Source: Clostridia bacterium (lineage in GTDB: Bacteria; Bacillota; Clostridia; Oscillospirales; Acutalibacteraceae). From it: 36,300 bases of DNA. The position numbers were made by a program, and so were the translations under genes. The notes under the pieces were generated by a model. That model was not told where the DNA came from, made no database searches, and saw only the letters and a list, made by a program, of their open reading frames with translations. The stretch spans positions 1 through 36,300 of the forward strand of contig JAQXOB010000015.1 of assembly GCA_029098305.1 (NCBI GenBank), in the 5' to 3' direction. Every line of letters begins with the position of its first letter. Position 1 is the stretch's first letter. Shown in pieces: positions 16,786-24,604 of this stretch.

Positions 16786-17789
16786 CAATAGCTCAAAATT
16801 TTAGATGCATCCTTAAACACCTTAGCAAAGCCGGCAATACAGCTAATAGAAGCTCTCTCAAGCTGTCTATCGATAAGCTTATCATACTCTGTGATCACGT
16901 CGCCTGCCTGCACCATCTCAAGAGCATAGTTGCTGTCAAGACCGATTATCTTATCAGCAGTCATATCAGGCACATGAATAAGCTTTGCGCCAAGCGGAGT
17001 GATAAGCTCGCCTGTAGCATGGAAGTTTAGCCCTGCATTAGCGTCTTTCATCTCTGTGAGGCTAAGCAAAGATTTCACCATACCTGTTGGTGCAATGATT
17101 GTGTTTAGCTTGTATGGAGCAATGCTTGTCCAGAGGTCGAGAAGATCTGCATAAGACAATTCACTGGTACCGTTTACAACATCAGCAGCATTGTTGTTGC
17201 CGTCACCATTTACAAGCACATTCACAGCATCGTTTAAGAGCATCTTGCCGATATATGCACCAATCTGCTTCAATGTTACTGTAAAGAGGTCTAAGCTCTG
17301 AAACTTGAGTGCCTCATAAGAGCTAACAAGCATTCTGCCTCTTTTTCTAAGCTTGATAAGATTTTCCTGAGTATGTATCACTGTCTCCGGAATAACTGCA
17401 CCCTCTGCCACATCTGCAAGAGATTTTTCATCATCTGTCGGAGTGGATGCAATGCTTCTGTAGTCCATGCTGTCTATCATAGTAGTACCGGCACAGATAC
17501 TTGGAAGCACATTTTCAAATTCCATACCTGTTTTAACAGCTCGACAAATATATTCAGGGAATAGTGCTGCCGAAGAGGTGGTCTGGAAGAATTTTTCTAC
17601 CTTGTCTGCACCCTTGCCCGATACCTTAATATCAAATCGCTTCAACTGACGCTGAAAGGCATCCATGCCCTCAAGCGGTGTGTCGCAGTAGTTTTCAGAT
17701 GGATCAAGCTCCTCCAAAACCTGTGAAAAGCTCTTTCCACCAATTTTATACATACCTTTTTCAAGATTTATATTCTCATATTTTCCCAT
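16785..17789 (-). CDS. Major capsid protein (HK97-fold-like)
   Basis: This 334-aa protein has the size and order of an HK97-type capsid protein. After a ~70-residue N-terminal arm come FFQTTSSAALFPEYI, the E-loop-like region ending EGAVIPETVI, the spine-like KLRKRGRMLVSSYEAL and a C-terminal domain (TIIAPTGMVKSLL, GAKLIHVPDMTADKIIGLD). It follows the decoration-like gene and precedes the connectors. AAGGAG lies about 10 bases before the ATG at 17789. There is no separate delta domain; scaffolding may come from the protease gene product. Confidence 0.88.
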   Translation of the reverse strand: MGKYENINLEKGMYKIGGKSFSQVLEELDPSENYCDTPLEGMDAFQRQLKRFDIKVSGKGADKVEKFFQTTSSAALFPEYICRAVKTGMEFENVLPSICAGTTMIDSMDYRSIASTPTDDEKSLADVAEGAVIPETVIHTQENLIKLRKRGRMLVSSYEALKFQSLDLFTVTLKQIGAYIGKMLLNDAVNVLVNGDGNNNAADVVNGTSELSYADLLDLWTSIAPYKLNTIIAPTGMVKSLLSLTEMKDANAGLNFHATGELITPLGAKLIHVPDMTADKIIGLDSNYALEMVQAGDVITEYDKLIDRQLERASISCIAGFAKVFKDASKILSY

Positions 17790-17826
17790 AACTTAATCTC
17801 CTTTTAAAAAATTTACAATAAAATTA

Positions 17827-18171
17827 TCAGCCAAAATAAACTACAGCCTGTGACGAGCCGGCATCATAGCTTACCACAAGACAGCTTGTACCACCTGATG
17901 TTGCACTCTCAAGCTTTCCATCAGAGTTCACACAGAACGAACCTCTGCCAAAGCTTGGCTGAGATGTCACATCAACCTTTTCAAAACCGCTTAACTTAAC
18001 AGCTACAATACCATTGCTTACATTCACAGCGATACCATCAAAGGCATCACCGCTGTTGCATTTGCTCACTGAATCATTATCACTTACCTTTACAAAGTCG
18101 CCCTTCTGCACAGTTCCCGACTCCTTAAAGGTTACAATATTTTCCATAATTCCTTTATAATCAATTTTCAT
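17827..18171 (-). CDS. Capsid decoration/head-fibre-like protein
   Basis: This 114-aa protein is beta-rich with many Ser, Gly and Val (VTFKESGTVQKGDFVKVSD, CNSGDAFDGIAV). It resembles the DUF2190-type small proteins encoded just before major capsid genes in clostridial phages, which trimerise on the capsid surface. The start has AAAGGAAG 8 bases upstream. It is assigned from position and composition. Confidence 0.65.
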   Translation of the reverse strand: MKIDYKGIMENIVTFKESGTVQKGDFVKVSDNDSVSKCNSGDAFDGIAVNVSNGIVAVKLSGFEKVDVTSQPSFGRGSFCVNSDGKLESATSGGTSCLVVSYDAGSSQAVVYFG

Positions 18172-18189
18172 TTTAAAGCTTCCTTTCTA

Positions 18190-19152
18190 TCAGATACTAT
18201 ATTTTGAATTGTCCAAAATGTTTTTCTTAGCCTTATTTTTATAGAGCTGTGGCACAGGCTTAATCTCGCTTTTTGCCTTTTTTTCAAAGCATTCGCACAG
18301 ATTTTTTAACTCGCTTATGTCAAGCTTTTCGGCTGTTTTGCCGACTATCATAGATAGCTCATCATTCACACAAGCTGCCGCTTTCACTGCACGTGTCACA
18401 AGCTCCTTTTTATATTCTTCAGCCAGTTTATAGCTATTTTCCATAGACTTAATACTGTCATGGAGTCTGCGTGCCTCGTCTGCTGTCAAGCTCATTTGCT
18501 CGCCTTTGGCAAGGCTTTTCATTATCTCCTGCATATCTTTTTTACCTCCGTAGCTAAATGATTTTATCACGCCTGCACTTCTCTGTGCCGGCACCGCCAC
18601 AAAAGACCATTCGTATGCATCGTATGGTTCTTCTATAATGTGGTAGCATAGCTTTTTGTCATAATTTTTCCCTTTGATGTGGTTGCACTCTCCAAAAGAC
18701 GCATCACAACCGCATATTGAGCAATATCTCTTTGAGGCACTGCATCCTATGCTAACTTCCTTTTTGATTCCGCTGTCAATAGAGTTTATCAGCTCTTCGT
18801 TACCATCCTTTGGTATATATGCCTTTGCTTTTAGTCGCACCAGAGGTTCACCTACCAGGTTGCTCTCGCCCTCCACAGCCTCTGCGTAACATTCATATAT
18901 TCTAGCCACCTGATTAGAAGCCTTAGGATTGTGATCGCATATGCCGGTTTTACCCACAAACATTTGTGCAAGCTTCTCTATTGCATCAGGCGAAAACTGT
19001 TCAAAATCTCTATCAATGTCGTTGTCACACAGCACCACCGAAAAAGTGTAAACCTCATCAGCTTTATATTCTCGTCTTGTATATTTGTTTATAAGCTTTA
19101 TCTCGGTTTCGTCCGGCGTGCCAAAAGGCACTATGTTCTCTTTGTTATTCAA
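18190..19152 (-). CDS. Prohead protease with C-terminal scaffold-like region
   Basis: This 320-aa protein looks like a phage prohead maturation protease. The probable catalytic His74 (GICDHNPKAS) and Ser134 (GIKKEVSIGCS) lie where S78-type proteases keep theirs, followed by EWSFVAVPAQ. A Cys/His group between them and the end (CSICGC, ECNHIKG) could bind zinc. From about residue 205 the chain becomes helical and charged (ADEARRLHDSIKSMENSYKL), as in fused scaffolds. The start is a TTG at 19152 with GGAGGT 7 bases upstream, inside the end of the portal gene. Confidence 0.78.
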   Translation of the reverse strand: MNNKENIVPFGTPDETEIKLINKYTRREYKADEVYTFSVVLCDNDIDRDFEQFSPDAIEKLAQMFVGKTGICDHNPKASNQVARIYECYAEAVEGESNLVGEPLVRLKAKAYIPKDGNEELINSIDSGIKKEVSIGCSASKRYCSICGCDASFGECNHIKGKNYDKKLCYHIIEEPYDAYEWSFVAVPAQRSAGVIKSFSYGGKKDMQEIMKSLAKGEQMSLTADEARRLHDSIKSMENSYKLAEEYKKELVTRAVKAAACVNDELSMIVGKTAEKLDISELKNLCECFEKKAKSEIKPVPQLYKNKAKKNILDNSKYSI

Positions 19153-20302
19153 TTTCTACACCTCCGTCTATCTTCATCTCCAAAAGCTTAGCCTGGGCGT
19201 TGGTATGTCTTGCATTGGCAAGCTCCACCTCATCCTGAAGATTGATACTGCCCCATTGCACTTCAAATTCCGGCACATAGCCACGGCTTATGAGGTAAGC
19301 ACTGCATATTTTTGATATTACAGGCGTAAGCAAACTGCGATAATACTCTAGCTCGCTTGTGAGAATGTCTGCCTGCTGTGAAGACATTCTCTCCGTGGTA
19401 GACCATGATAGTCCCAACAAAAACGGAGGTATAGATAGCTTTGCCACAATCTGCTCCAGCATCTGTCTCACAGGCACCTCGCTGCTCAATACCTCGCCAT
19501 CAGCGCCAATTACCTTTATGCTAACATCACCGGCAGCGATAAAATCAGATACTCCACTACCCTTAGACATCGCCTTGCTCCATTCGTCAGCAATTTTGCT
19601 TATATCTGATGCCGCATTTCTCTCATTTTCAGGTGAAGGATGATAAGTGATAGCATAACGTACATTACCGGCACGTTCCCAGTTGACTCCAATAGTATTG
19701 TATATCTTAAGGAGTATATCGCACACAAAAGGCAAACCGCCTATCAGCGAAGTTCCATACACATTTCCTTTTTTAGGATTAAGCGCAGTAACGCATACAA
19801 GATCTTGTCTGCTCACAGGCTCTGCACCACCCATTCCCTTCACATACACTTCCATACTCATTGGCGAACCATCACTAACAAGCATAACATCATCGAGATA
19901 AGCATTATATAGTCCAAATACATCTCCGCTATCATCAGTAACAATCTCGCCCACAGCTGTACCATAGGTAAGCATACTATCCAGATAAGCACTTACAAAC
20001 GATTTAATACCCACACTGCTTGCGCCCACAGGCATATTATTAAGAAAGCGATTAAGCTCCTTTTCGAGCCTACTATTTTCGCACTTAACAGAAAAATCGC
20101 ACGTCAGCCTCACTATCTTCTCGATAGCCGCATCTATAATCGGCACAGCCTCTCTTATAGACTCGTAAAGCCTTATTTGGGAGTGACTAAGCGGTGAATA
20201 CTCATTTATAAACGAAAACGGGTGTTTAAACATCCTTGATGCAACTGTCTGCACACCGCCCACGGTTCTTTTTTTCTTTTTTCTCTTATCTAAGATACCC
20301 AT
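19145..20302 (-). CDS. Phage portal protein
   Basis: This 385-aa protein has portal hallmarks: YESIREAVPIIDAAIEKIVR at the N-terminus, a wing region (VFGLYNAYLDDVMLV, NPKKGNVYGTSLI) and the long stem helix (EVPVRQMLEQIVAKLSIPPF) followed by LGLSWSTTERMSSQQADILT. It forms the dodecameric DNA gate at one capsid vertex and follows the terminase. The ATG at 20302 has no good ribosome site. A 15-codon frame with its own site ends 6 bases before it, so translation may be coupled. Confidence 0.9.
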   Translation of the reverse strand: MGILDKRKKKKRTVGGVQTVASRMFKHPFSFINEYSPLSHSQIRLYESIREAVPIIDAAIEKIVRLTCDFSVKCENSRLEKELNRFLNNMPVGASSVGIKSFVSAYLDSMLTYGTAVGEIVTDDSGDVFGLYNAYLDDVMLVSDGSPMSMEVYVKGMGGAEPVSRQDLVCVTALNPKKGNVYGTSLIGGLPFVCDILLKIYNTIGVNWERAGNVRYAITYHPSPENERNAASDISKIADEWSKAMSKGSGVSDFIAAGDVSIKVIGADGEVLSSEVPVRQMLEQIVAKLSIPPFLLGLSWSTTERMSSQQADILTSELEYYRSLLTPVISKICSAYLISRGYVPEFEVQWGSINLQDEVELANARHTNAQAKLLEMKIDGGVEIE

Positions 20303-20308
20303 ACGCTA

Positions 20309-20356
20309 TCAGCCACACGACACAGTCACACACAGGCTGTATATCGTTCCTTTCAT
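20309..20356 (-). CDS. Possible 15-codon leader peptide before the portal gene
   Basis: ATG at 20356 opens MKGTIYSLCVTVSCG and then TGA. A GGGGGC site lies about 10 bases upstream. The 114-bp gap between terL and portal holds nothing else but a short GAGC/GCTC hairpin. It could couple translation to the portal gene, which lacks its own site. It may equally be chance. Confidence 0.3.
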   Translation of the reverse strand: MKGTIYSLCVTVSCG

Positions 20357-20416
20357 AAAATTATGTAGCCCCCTAATTATTTTTTTGAAAACACGTCTGA
20401 GCAATTTAGCTCAATA

Positions 20417-21667
20417 TTATCTTTTTACACTTGCGACCACAAAGCCGCCATCATTATTCCCAAGCAATGTAGATACAAAATAACGGATATCATCCATTGC
20501 ATGGTCATTCTCTTTTACGGGCGAGTCTTTACCACTGCCGTCCCAGCGATAAAGACCAAACTCACGCATAGAATCCACACAGGTGTTGCATATCTTTATC
20601 TTGCCCTGTTTTAGGGCGGTTGCAGTCATGCGTATCCCGTCTATCACATTGTTTTTTGCAGGTATCACATTAAAGTCGCCATGCCTTTTTATCACCTCAA
20701 TAAAGCTTGCCGCCGATGGATCCACAGTTATCTTACTAATTCTCAGTCCGTCTGTAAGCTCCATCAGTGCCTTATAATGTTCCTCATCGGTTTTCATATA
20801 ACCCTCACTGCGTGATGCAAAGTAATATTCTTTGATACGATACCACACATCACCCATCCTGCCCCATAGTCCAAACGATGCAGGATTGACAGTGCCATAG
20901 TCGCACGAAACCGCATATTCATCGAACACTCCATCAGGCACATCACAAAACGCACCCTCAACCATAAATGGATACACAGCGCCTTCGGCTGCTACCCACT
21001 TACCCTCCACAAATCTTTGATAAAAGCTTCCGCTATACATCATCTTATATCTGCTTATAAGCTCTGGAGTCAGGGAAGGATTATCCTCCATGCGAAAATG
21101 CAGATACAAGGCGTTTTTGCTTTTGCACTTTAATATCCATTCATTGTGAAACCAATGCTGAGGGTATTCGGGATTGCAGTTGAACCAAAACTTAGAACCC
21201 ACCACCGAGCATCTTGCCAGTGCTTGCTCCACAAAAGACCTAGGCATCAGTGCCACTTCGTCAAACAGAACACCTGCGAGGGTCATACCCTGTATCAAAG
21301 CCGCCGAGGATTCGTCCTTGCCGCCAAAGAGAAAAAACCTATTGGTTCTGCCATCCTTGTGAATTATGATAAGATTTTCACTCGCCTTAAACTCACACTC
21401 AAAGCCAAGCTCAGCAAGTATTGGCATAAGCGGTGTAACCACGTTACGCTTAAGCGAGCGAATCGTCTTTCCGCATATCGCAAAGCTCATATTTTCAAAG
21501 TCATAAAAGCTCCACGCTATAAAAGAAATTCCCATGCAGATCGTCTTACCGCTTCGCACAGCACCGTCGCAGATTATAGCATCCATGTTTCGATCCTTGC
21601 TCTGCTTGCACCACCAGCACAGCACCCTAAGCTGTTTTGGAGAGAATGTTTTAAAATTCATGCTCAC
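20417..21667 (-). CDS. Terminase large subunit (PBSX/Terminase_3-like)
   Basis: This 416-aa protein is the packaging motor ATPase and nuclease. Walker A is at residues 34-42 (DGAVRSGKT) and Walker B at 133-137 (VLFDE). The C-terminal RNase H-like nuclease keeps three acidic positions: Asp256 (SCDYGTVNP), Asp316 (TVDPSAAS) and Asp392/393 (HAMDDIRYF). All key residues are present, so DNA packaging should be possible. It starts at a GTG at 21667 that overlaps the terS stop, or at the ATG at 21661. Confidence 0.93.
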   Translation of the reverse strand: MSMNFKTFSPKQLRVLCWWCKQSKDRNMDAIICDGAVRSGKTICMGISFIAWSFYDFENMSFAICGKTIRSLKRNVVTPLMPILAELGFECEFKASENLIIIHKDGRTNRFFLFGGKDESSAALIQGMTLAGVLFDEVALMPRSFVEQALARCSVVGSKFWFNCNPEYPQHWFHNEWILKCKSKNALYLHFRMEDNPSLTPELISRYKMMYSGSFYQRFVEGKWVAAEGAVYPFMVEGAFCDVPDGVFDEYAVSCDYGTVNPASFGLWGRMGDVWYRIKEYYFASRSEGYMKTDEEHYKALMELTDGLRISKITVDPSAASFIEVIKRHGDFNVIPAKNNVIDGIRMTATALKQGKIKICNTCVDSMREFGLYRWDGSGKDSPVKENDHAMDDIRYFVSTLLGNNDGGFVVASVKR

Positions 21668-22209
21668 TCATCATCACCTTGTGATTTTCTGAGTGCCAGT
21701 GAGCTTTGTTCCAACGCCTTATAAAAAGGTATCGCAACCTGCGAATTATCTTCACACACAACCCCCAGCTTTTCGAGAGCTTTCACCCTATCCGCAAACT
21801 TACATTCTATGGTGCCGTCTTTAGTTTTCTTAAACTCTGTCACATTGCATAGGTCCAGCTCATCCAGATTTACATCCTCAGGGTCAGCCGAAAGCACCAA
21901 TCTGAGTGCATCACCAATACCACCAAAAGCAAGCATTTCCAGCCCGCATATCATTCGCACCTTAGCTGTTCTCATTCGTGACGATGCTATTTTGTCTATG
22001 TGGTCTAGTATTTCAGAGTTGCCAAGCAGTTTCTCTGCCACAATATCGGGGTTTCTCTTATACCCTGCCTTTGCAGCCGCCTTTGCTCCACTGCCTGTGG
22101 TTACATACAAACTGCAAAACAGCATTTCCTTTTCGCTCAACCCCGAAGCATTTTTTGATACCAGAATACTTTTTACCCTCCTTGTATAATTTTGAAAAGC
22201 GCTTCTCAA
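21664..22209 (-). CDS. Terminase small subunit
   Basis: This protein of up to 181 aa matches the Terminase_2 family, which recognises DNA for packaging: LSEKEMLFCSLYVTTGSGAKAAAKAGYKR with a helix-turn-helix-like centre, then MLAFGGIGDALRLVLS. Coordinates give the longest frame, from a TTG at 22209 that lies 9 bases after a terminator U-tract and has no ribosome site. A perfect AAGGAGGG (22176-22183) instead points to an ATT at 22167 or CTG at 22164, with no ATG, GTG or TTG at the right distance. Translation may thus begin at a rare codon. It is the first gene of the phage operon. Confidence 0.85.
   Translation of the reverse strand: MRSAFQNYTRRVKSILVSKNASGLSEKEMLFCSLYVTTGSGAKAAAKAGYKRNPDIVAEKLLGNSEILDHIDKIASSRMRTAKVRMICGLEMLAFGGIGDALRLVLSADPEDVNLDELDLCNVTEFKKTKDGTIECKFADRVKALEKLGVVCEDNSQVAIPFYKALEQSSLALRKSQGDDE
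22183..22209 (-). promoter_or_regulatory. Possible promoter/operator of the phage operon
   Basis: An 18-bp near-perfect palindrome (TTGAGAAGCGCTTTTCAA on the minus strand, 22209-22192) lies between a strong terminator and the terS ribosome site. TTGAGA could act as -35 and TATACA (22188-22183) as -10, but the spacer is only 15 bp. The arrangement would suit a repressed or activator-dependent promoter with an overlapping operator. Confidence 0.35.
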
Positions 22210-22217
22210 TAAACAGC

Positions 22218-22257
22218 AAAAAAAAGCCCCTATTTCGATACAATTATCGAAATAGGG
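22218..22257 (-). terminator. Rho-independent terminator upstream of the phage operon
   Basis: A perfect 13-bp stem (CCCTATTTCGATA pairing with TATCGAAATAGGG) has a CAAT/ATTG four-base loop. On the minus strand it is followed by GGGC and eight Ts. It lies after the 22283-23080 gene and insulates the phage operon from upstream transcription. Confidence 0.93.
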
Positions 22258-22282
22258 AAAAATTTGTTAAAATATTTTATTT

Positions 22283-23080
22283 TTAGTCATTGTTTTCGTC
22301 AGGTAAAACTACATCCGCCGTATCTCCACGTTTAAAGGATCTTCTTGCCTTAGCAGCTGCAAGCTTTGCCTTTCTGCTCTTGTCATATGCCATAACCAAA
22401 ACAAAGGATATTCCGCACAAACCAACCACGATAGAGGCAATGCCACCTGCAAGCCAATAGTAAAGCGAAGAATCAGACTTTTTATCATTCTCTTTGATAA
22501 AGCTAAAATCGCCCTTTCCTGTGTTTTTCACCACAACGCTACCTGTCTCACTGTCTTCCTCAAGGTCGAGAGAGATTGTAGACCATGTGTCACCGGTAAT
22601 TACACTTCGTGTGTTCTGTGTAACCTCAGAGTAATATGCGTTGTTTTGACCCTCCTGATAAGTTCCTTGGTTATAATTATAGTCATAATCAATACTTTCA
22701 ACATAACCATCGCCACCATCATCAAATGAAGGTTCTGCAGGCTCACTGCTATCCAAACTTATCACGTCTGATTCATATTCTGATTCTACGTCAGTAGACG
22801 AATCTACGTATGATGAATCTACATACGATGAATCTACCGTCGTGTCTGATTCGATAGGCTCAGTAGAGCTATATTCCACCTGCGAATCCACATAATCGGA
22901 GGATTGCTCATAGACGCTACTATCAACCGGTTGATCAATCTGCGAATCAACTACTTCAATTGGCTCGTCCTCATTTGCAGCTATGTTGCTCATCTGATAT
23001 GCCATAGCCGGCACACAAGCGATCGCCACCGCCAATGTAAACACCATAACAAGGCTCAAAAGCTTGTATTTATTTTTCAT
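22283..23080 (-). CDS. Membrane-anchored Ser/Asp/Tyr-rich surface protein
   Basis: I do not recognise this ~265-aa protein by family. It has a signal peptide (LLSLVMVFTLAVAIACVPAMA), an extracellular low-complexity region rich in Asp, Ser, Tyr and Glu with tandem VDSSY units, a short beta segment (TWSTISLDLEE, TGSVVVKNTGKGDFSF), and a membrane helix near the C-terminus (YYWLAGGIASIVVGLCGISFVLVMAY) followed by a basic cytoplasmic tail. This is a sortase-like layout without LPXTG. I start at the ATG at 23080, 5 bases after AAGGGTGAT. It lies between two terminators and so forms its own unit. Confidence 0.75.
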   Translation of the reverse strand: MKNKYKLLSLVMVFTLAVAIACVPAMAYQMSNIAANEDEPIEVVDSQIDQPVDSSVYEQSSDYVDSQVEYSSTEPIESDTTVDSSYVDSSYVDSSTDVESEYESDVISLDSSEPAEPSFDDGGDGYVESIDYDYNYNQGTYQEGQNNAYYSEVTQNTRSVITGDTWSTISLDLEEDSETGSVVVKNTGKGDFSFIKENDKKSDSSLYYWLAGGIASIVVGLCGISFVLVMAYDKSRKAKLAAAKARRSFKRGDTADVVLPDENND

Positions 23081-23137
23081 TTTTATCACCCTTAACGCAT
23101 TCGTTCTTTAAAAACCTGACAAAACGAAACTCACATT

Positions 23138-23179
23138 TGTAAAAGTCGGAATTATCGTAATTTGATAACTCCGACTTTA
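23138..23179 (-). terminator. Terminator after the PrsA/SurA-like gene
   Basis: Arms of 14-15 bp (AAAGTCGGAATTATC and GATAACTCCGACTTT) with one wobble pair enclose a 7-base loop. On the minus strand a short TTTT run follows. It lies directly after the lipoprotein gene stop. Confidence 0.75.
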
Positions 23180-23206
23180 TGAATAAACATTATTTAATCT
23201 ATCAAA

Positions 23207-24499
23207 TTACTCAGCAGCAAACATAGATACATCATACTTAGAAATCTCTTTGTCGTTTGATGTAACATCACCGGCAATCTTAGCCACTATATCAGCTGTA
23301 TAAGTTTTGAAATCCTCATCCTTGTATTCATAAAGAAGAGTATCTCTGTTCATACCGCTTGTAACCTCATTAAGCTTATACTCAGGCTCAGTCTCAGCGC
23401 TATCAGCTTCTGTATCAGCTGTATCAGCATCCTCTGTTGCATCTGCTGTTTCGTCAGCTGTATCGTCTGTTGTTTCTGTTTCAATTGTTGGCATCTCGAT
23501 AGTGAGGAAGTCTACATACTCTTTGATGTCGCCCTTGAACACTACATAAATACCGTCTTCAGCTTCAACAACCTTTGCCTTGTTATCGCCAAGCTCTTTC
23601 ACAGCTGCAAGAACATCTTCATTAGCAGAAGAATTGTCCAGCTTTTCTGTTCTTGCCACTGTAGGATCAGATGTGATCTCATATTTCTTCATATAATCGA
23701 GCACGCCATTGCCAAAGCTCTCTGCAGACTCTGTGCTATTTGCGATACCCTCAAAAACTTCTTTATATTCTTTCTTAAGCTCGTCTGTGATATCCACCTC
23801 AGTGGTTGTGTCTGTGTCAGCACCCTCCACTGTCTCTGTGGTTTTGTAGCTTGCAAAAACATATCTATAGTGAGTATAGCTCTCTGTAAAGTACTTTTCT
23901 AACTCGTCATTAGAAACTTCCTGCTTACCGCCTGTAGCATATAAACCCTTGAAGATAGCATCCTTGTAGTATTCGTATGCAATGCTTGCATCGTAAGATT
24001 GCTTAGAAACGCCCATGCCCTCTACAGATGAATACATGCTATCTCTGGAATAGCCTGTGTAGCCATACATAGCATACATACTCTCCATCTGTGAGAAATA
24101 ATCGTCTACGTATTTGTCTACATCTTCTGCTGTATAAGCATAGTCTGTGCCTTCTACCACGTTTTTAGCGTCCATCTGATATGCTATGTATTCCATGCAG
24201 TATCTCTTAGCTTCGCTCTTAACGTATTCAGAAACTGTTACTTCCTTGTCGTCATTATCCTTAATTTTAGAATCGCCGGTCATGCCCTCGCCTTCATATT
24301 TGCTTGAAGCATCCTGATATGCAATGCTCATGTAGTTTAAGTACAAGCCGATCGGCACTTCGATATCCTGATAACGATAAGCCCATGCATTTTCCATAGA
24401 TGTGCCTAAAGAAATAGTTTTGGAATTTGAGCATCCGGCTACGGTGCCGAGCATTAAAAGTGCCAAAACTACAGACACAATTTTTGTTATTTTCTTCAT
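23207..24499 (-). CDS. PrsA/SurA-like lipoprotein
   Basis: This 430-aa exported lipoprotein has a lipobox with Cys23 (LMLGTVAGCS) after a typical signal peptide. The helical N-terminal part (VPIGLYLNYMSIAYQDASSKY, EYVKSEAKRYCMEYIAYQMD) resembles the SurA/PrsA chaperone domain. A rotamase-like stretch follows at about 285-330 (VAAVKELGDNKAKVVEAEDG) but I cannot confirm a full parvulin active site. A Thr/Asp/Ala-rich linker occupies roughly residues 340-378. It probably helps fold exported proteins. It has its own promoter and terminator, and AAAGGAAG lies 12 bases before the ATG. Confidence 0.75.
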   Translation of the reverse strand: MKKITKIVSVVLALLMLGTVAGCSNSKTISLGTSMENAWAYRYQDIEVPIGLYLNYMSIAYQDASSKYEGEGMTGDSKIKDNDDKEVTVSEYVKSEAKRYCMEYIAYQMDAKNVVEGTDYAYTAEDVDKYVDDYFSQMESMYAMYGYTGYSRDSMYSSVEGMGVSKQSYDASIAYEYYKDAIFKGLYATGGKQEVSNDELEKYFTESYTHYRYVFASYKTTETVEGADTDTTTEVDITDELKKEYKEVFEGIANSTESAESFGNGVLDYMKKYEITSDPTVARTEKLDNSSANEDVLAAVKELGDNKAKVVEAEDGIYVVFKGDIKEYVDFLTIEMPTIETETTDDTADETADATEDADTADTEADSAETEPEYKLNEVTSGMNRDTLLYEYKDEDFKTYTADIVAKIAGDVTSNDKEISKYDVSMFAAE

Positions 24500-24552
24500 T
24501 TTATTACTTACTTCCTTTCACTTAATTAGATATTTAACACGTGAATAGGATA

Positions 24553-24581
24553 ATTATACACACATTTTTTTGTTTTGTCTA
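24553..24581 (-). promoter_or_regulatory. Promoter of the PrsA/SurA-like gene
   Basis: On the minus strand TAGACA (24581-24576), a 17-bp spacer and TATAAT (24558-24553) lie about 50 bases before the start codon. Confidence 0.7.
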
Positions 24582-24604
24582 CTAATTTTCCAAATTTTCT
24601 GTGT

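Noticed and set aside
22783-22850. Regular ~15-bp repeats as a possible CRISPR array
   Set aside because: They are in-frame codon repeats of a Ser/Asp/Tyr-rich coding region, with no spacers.
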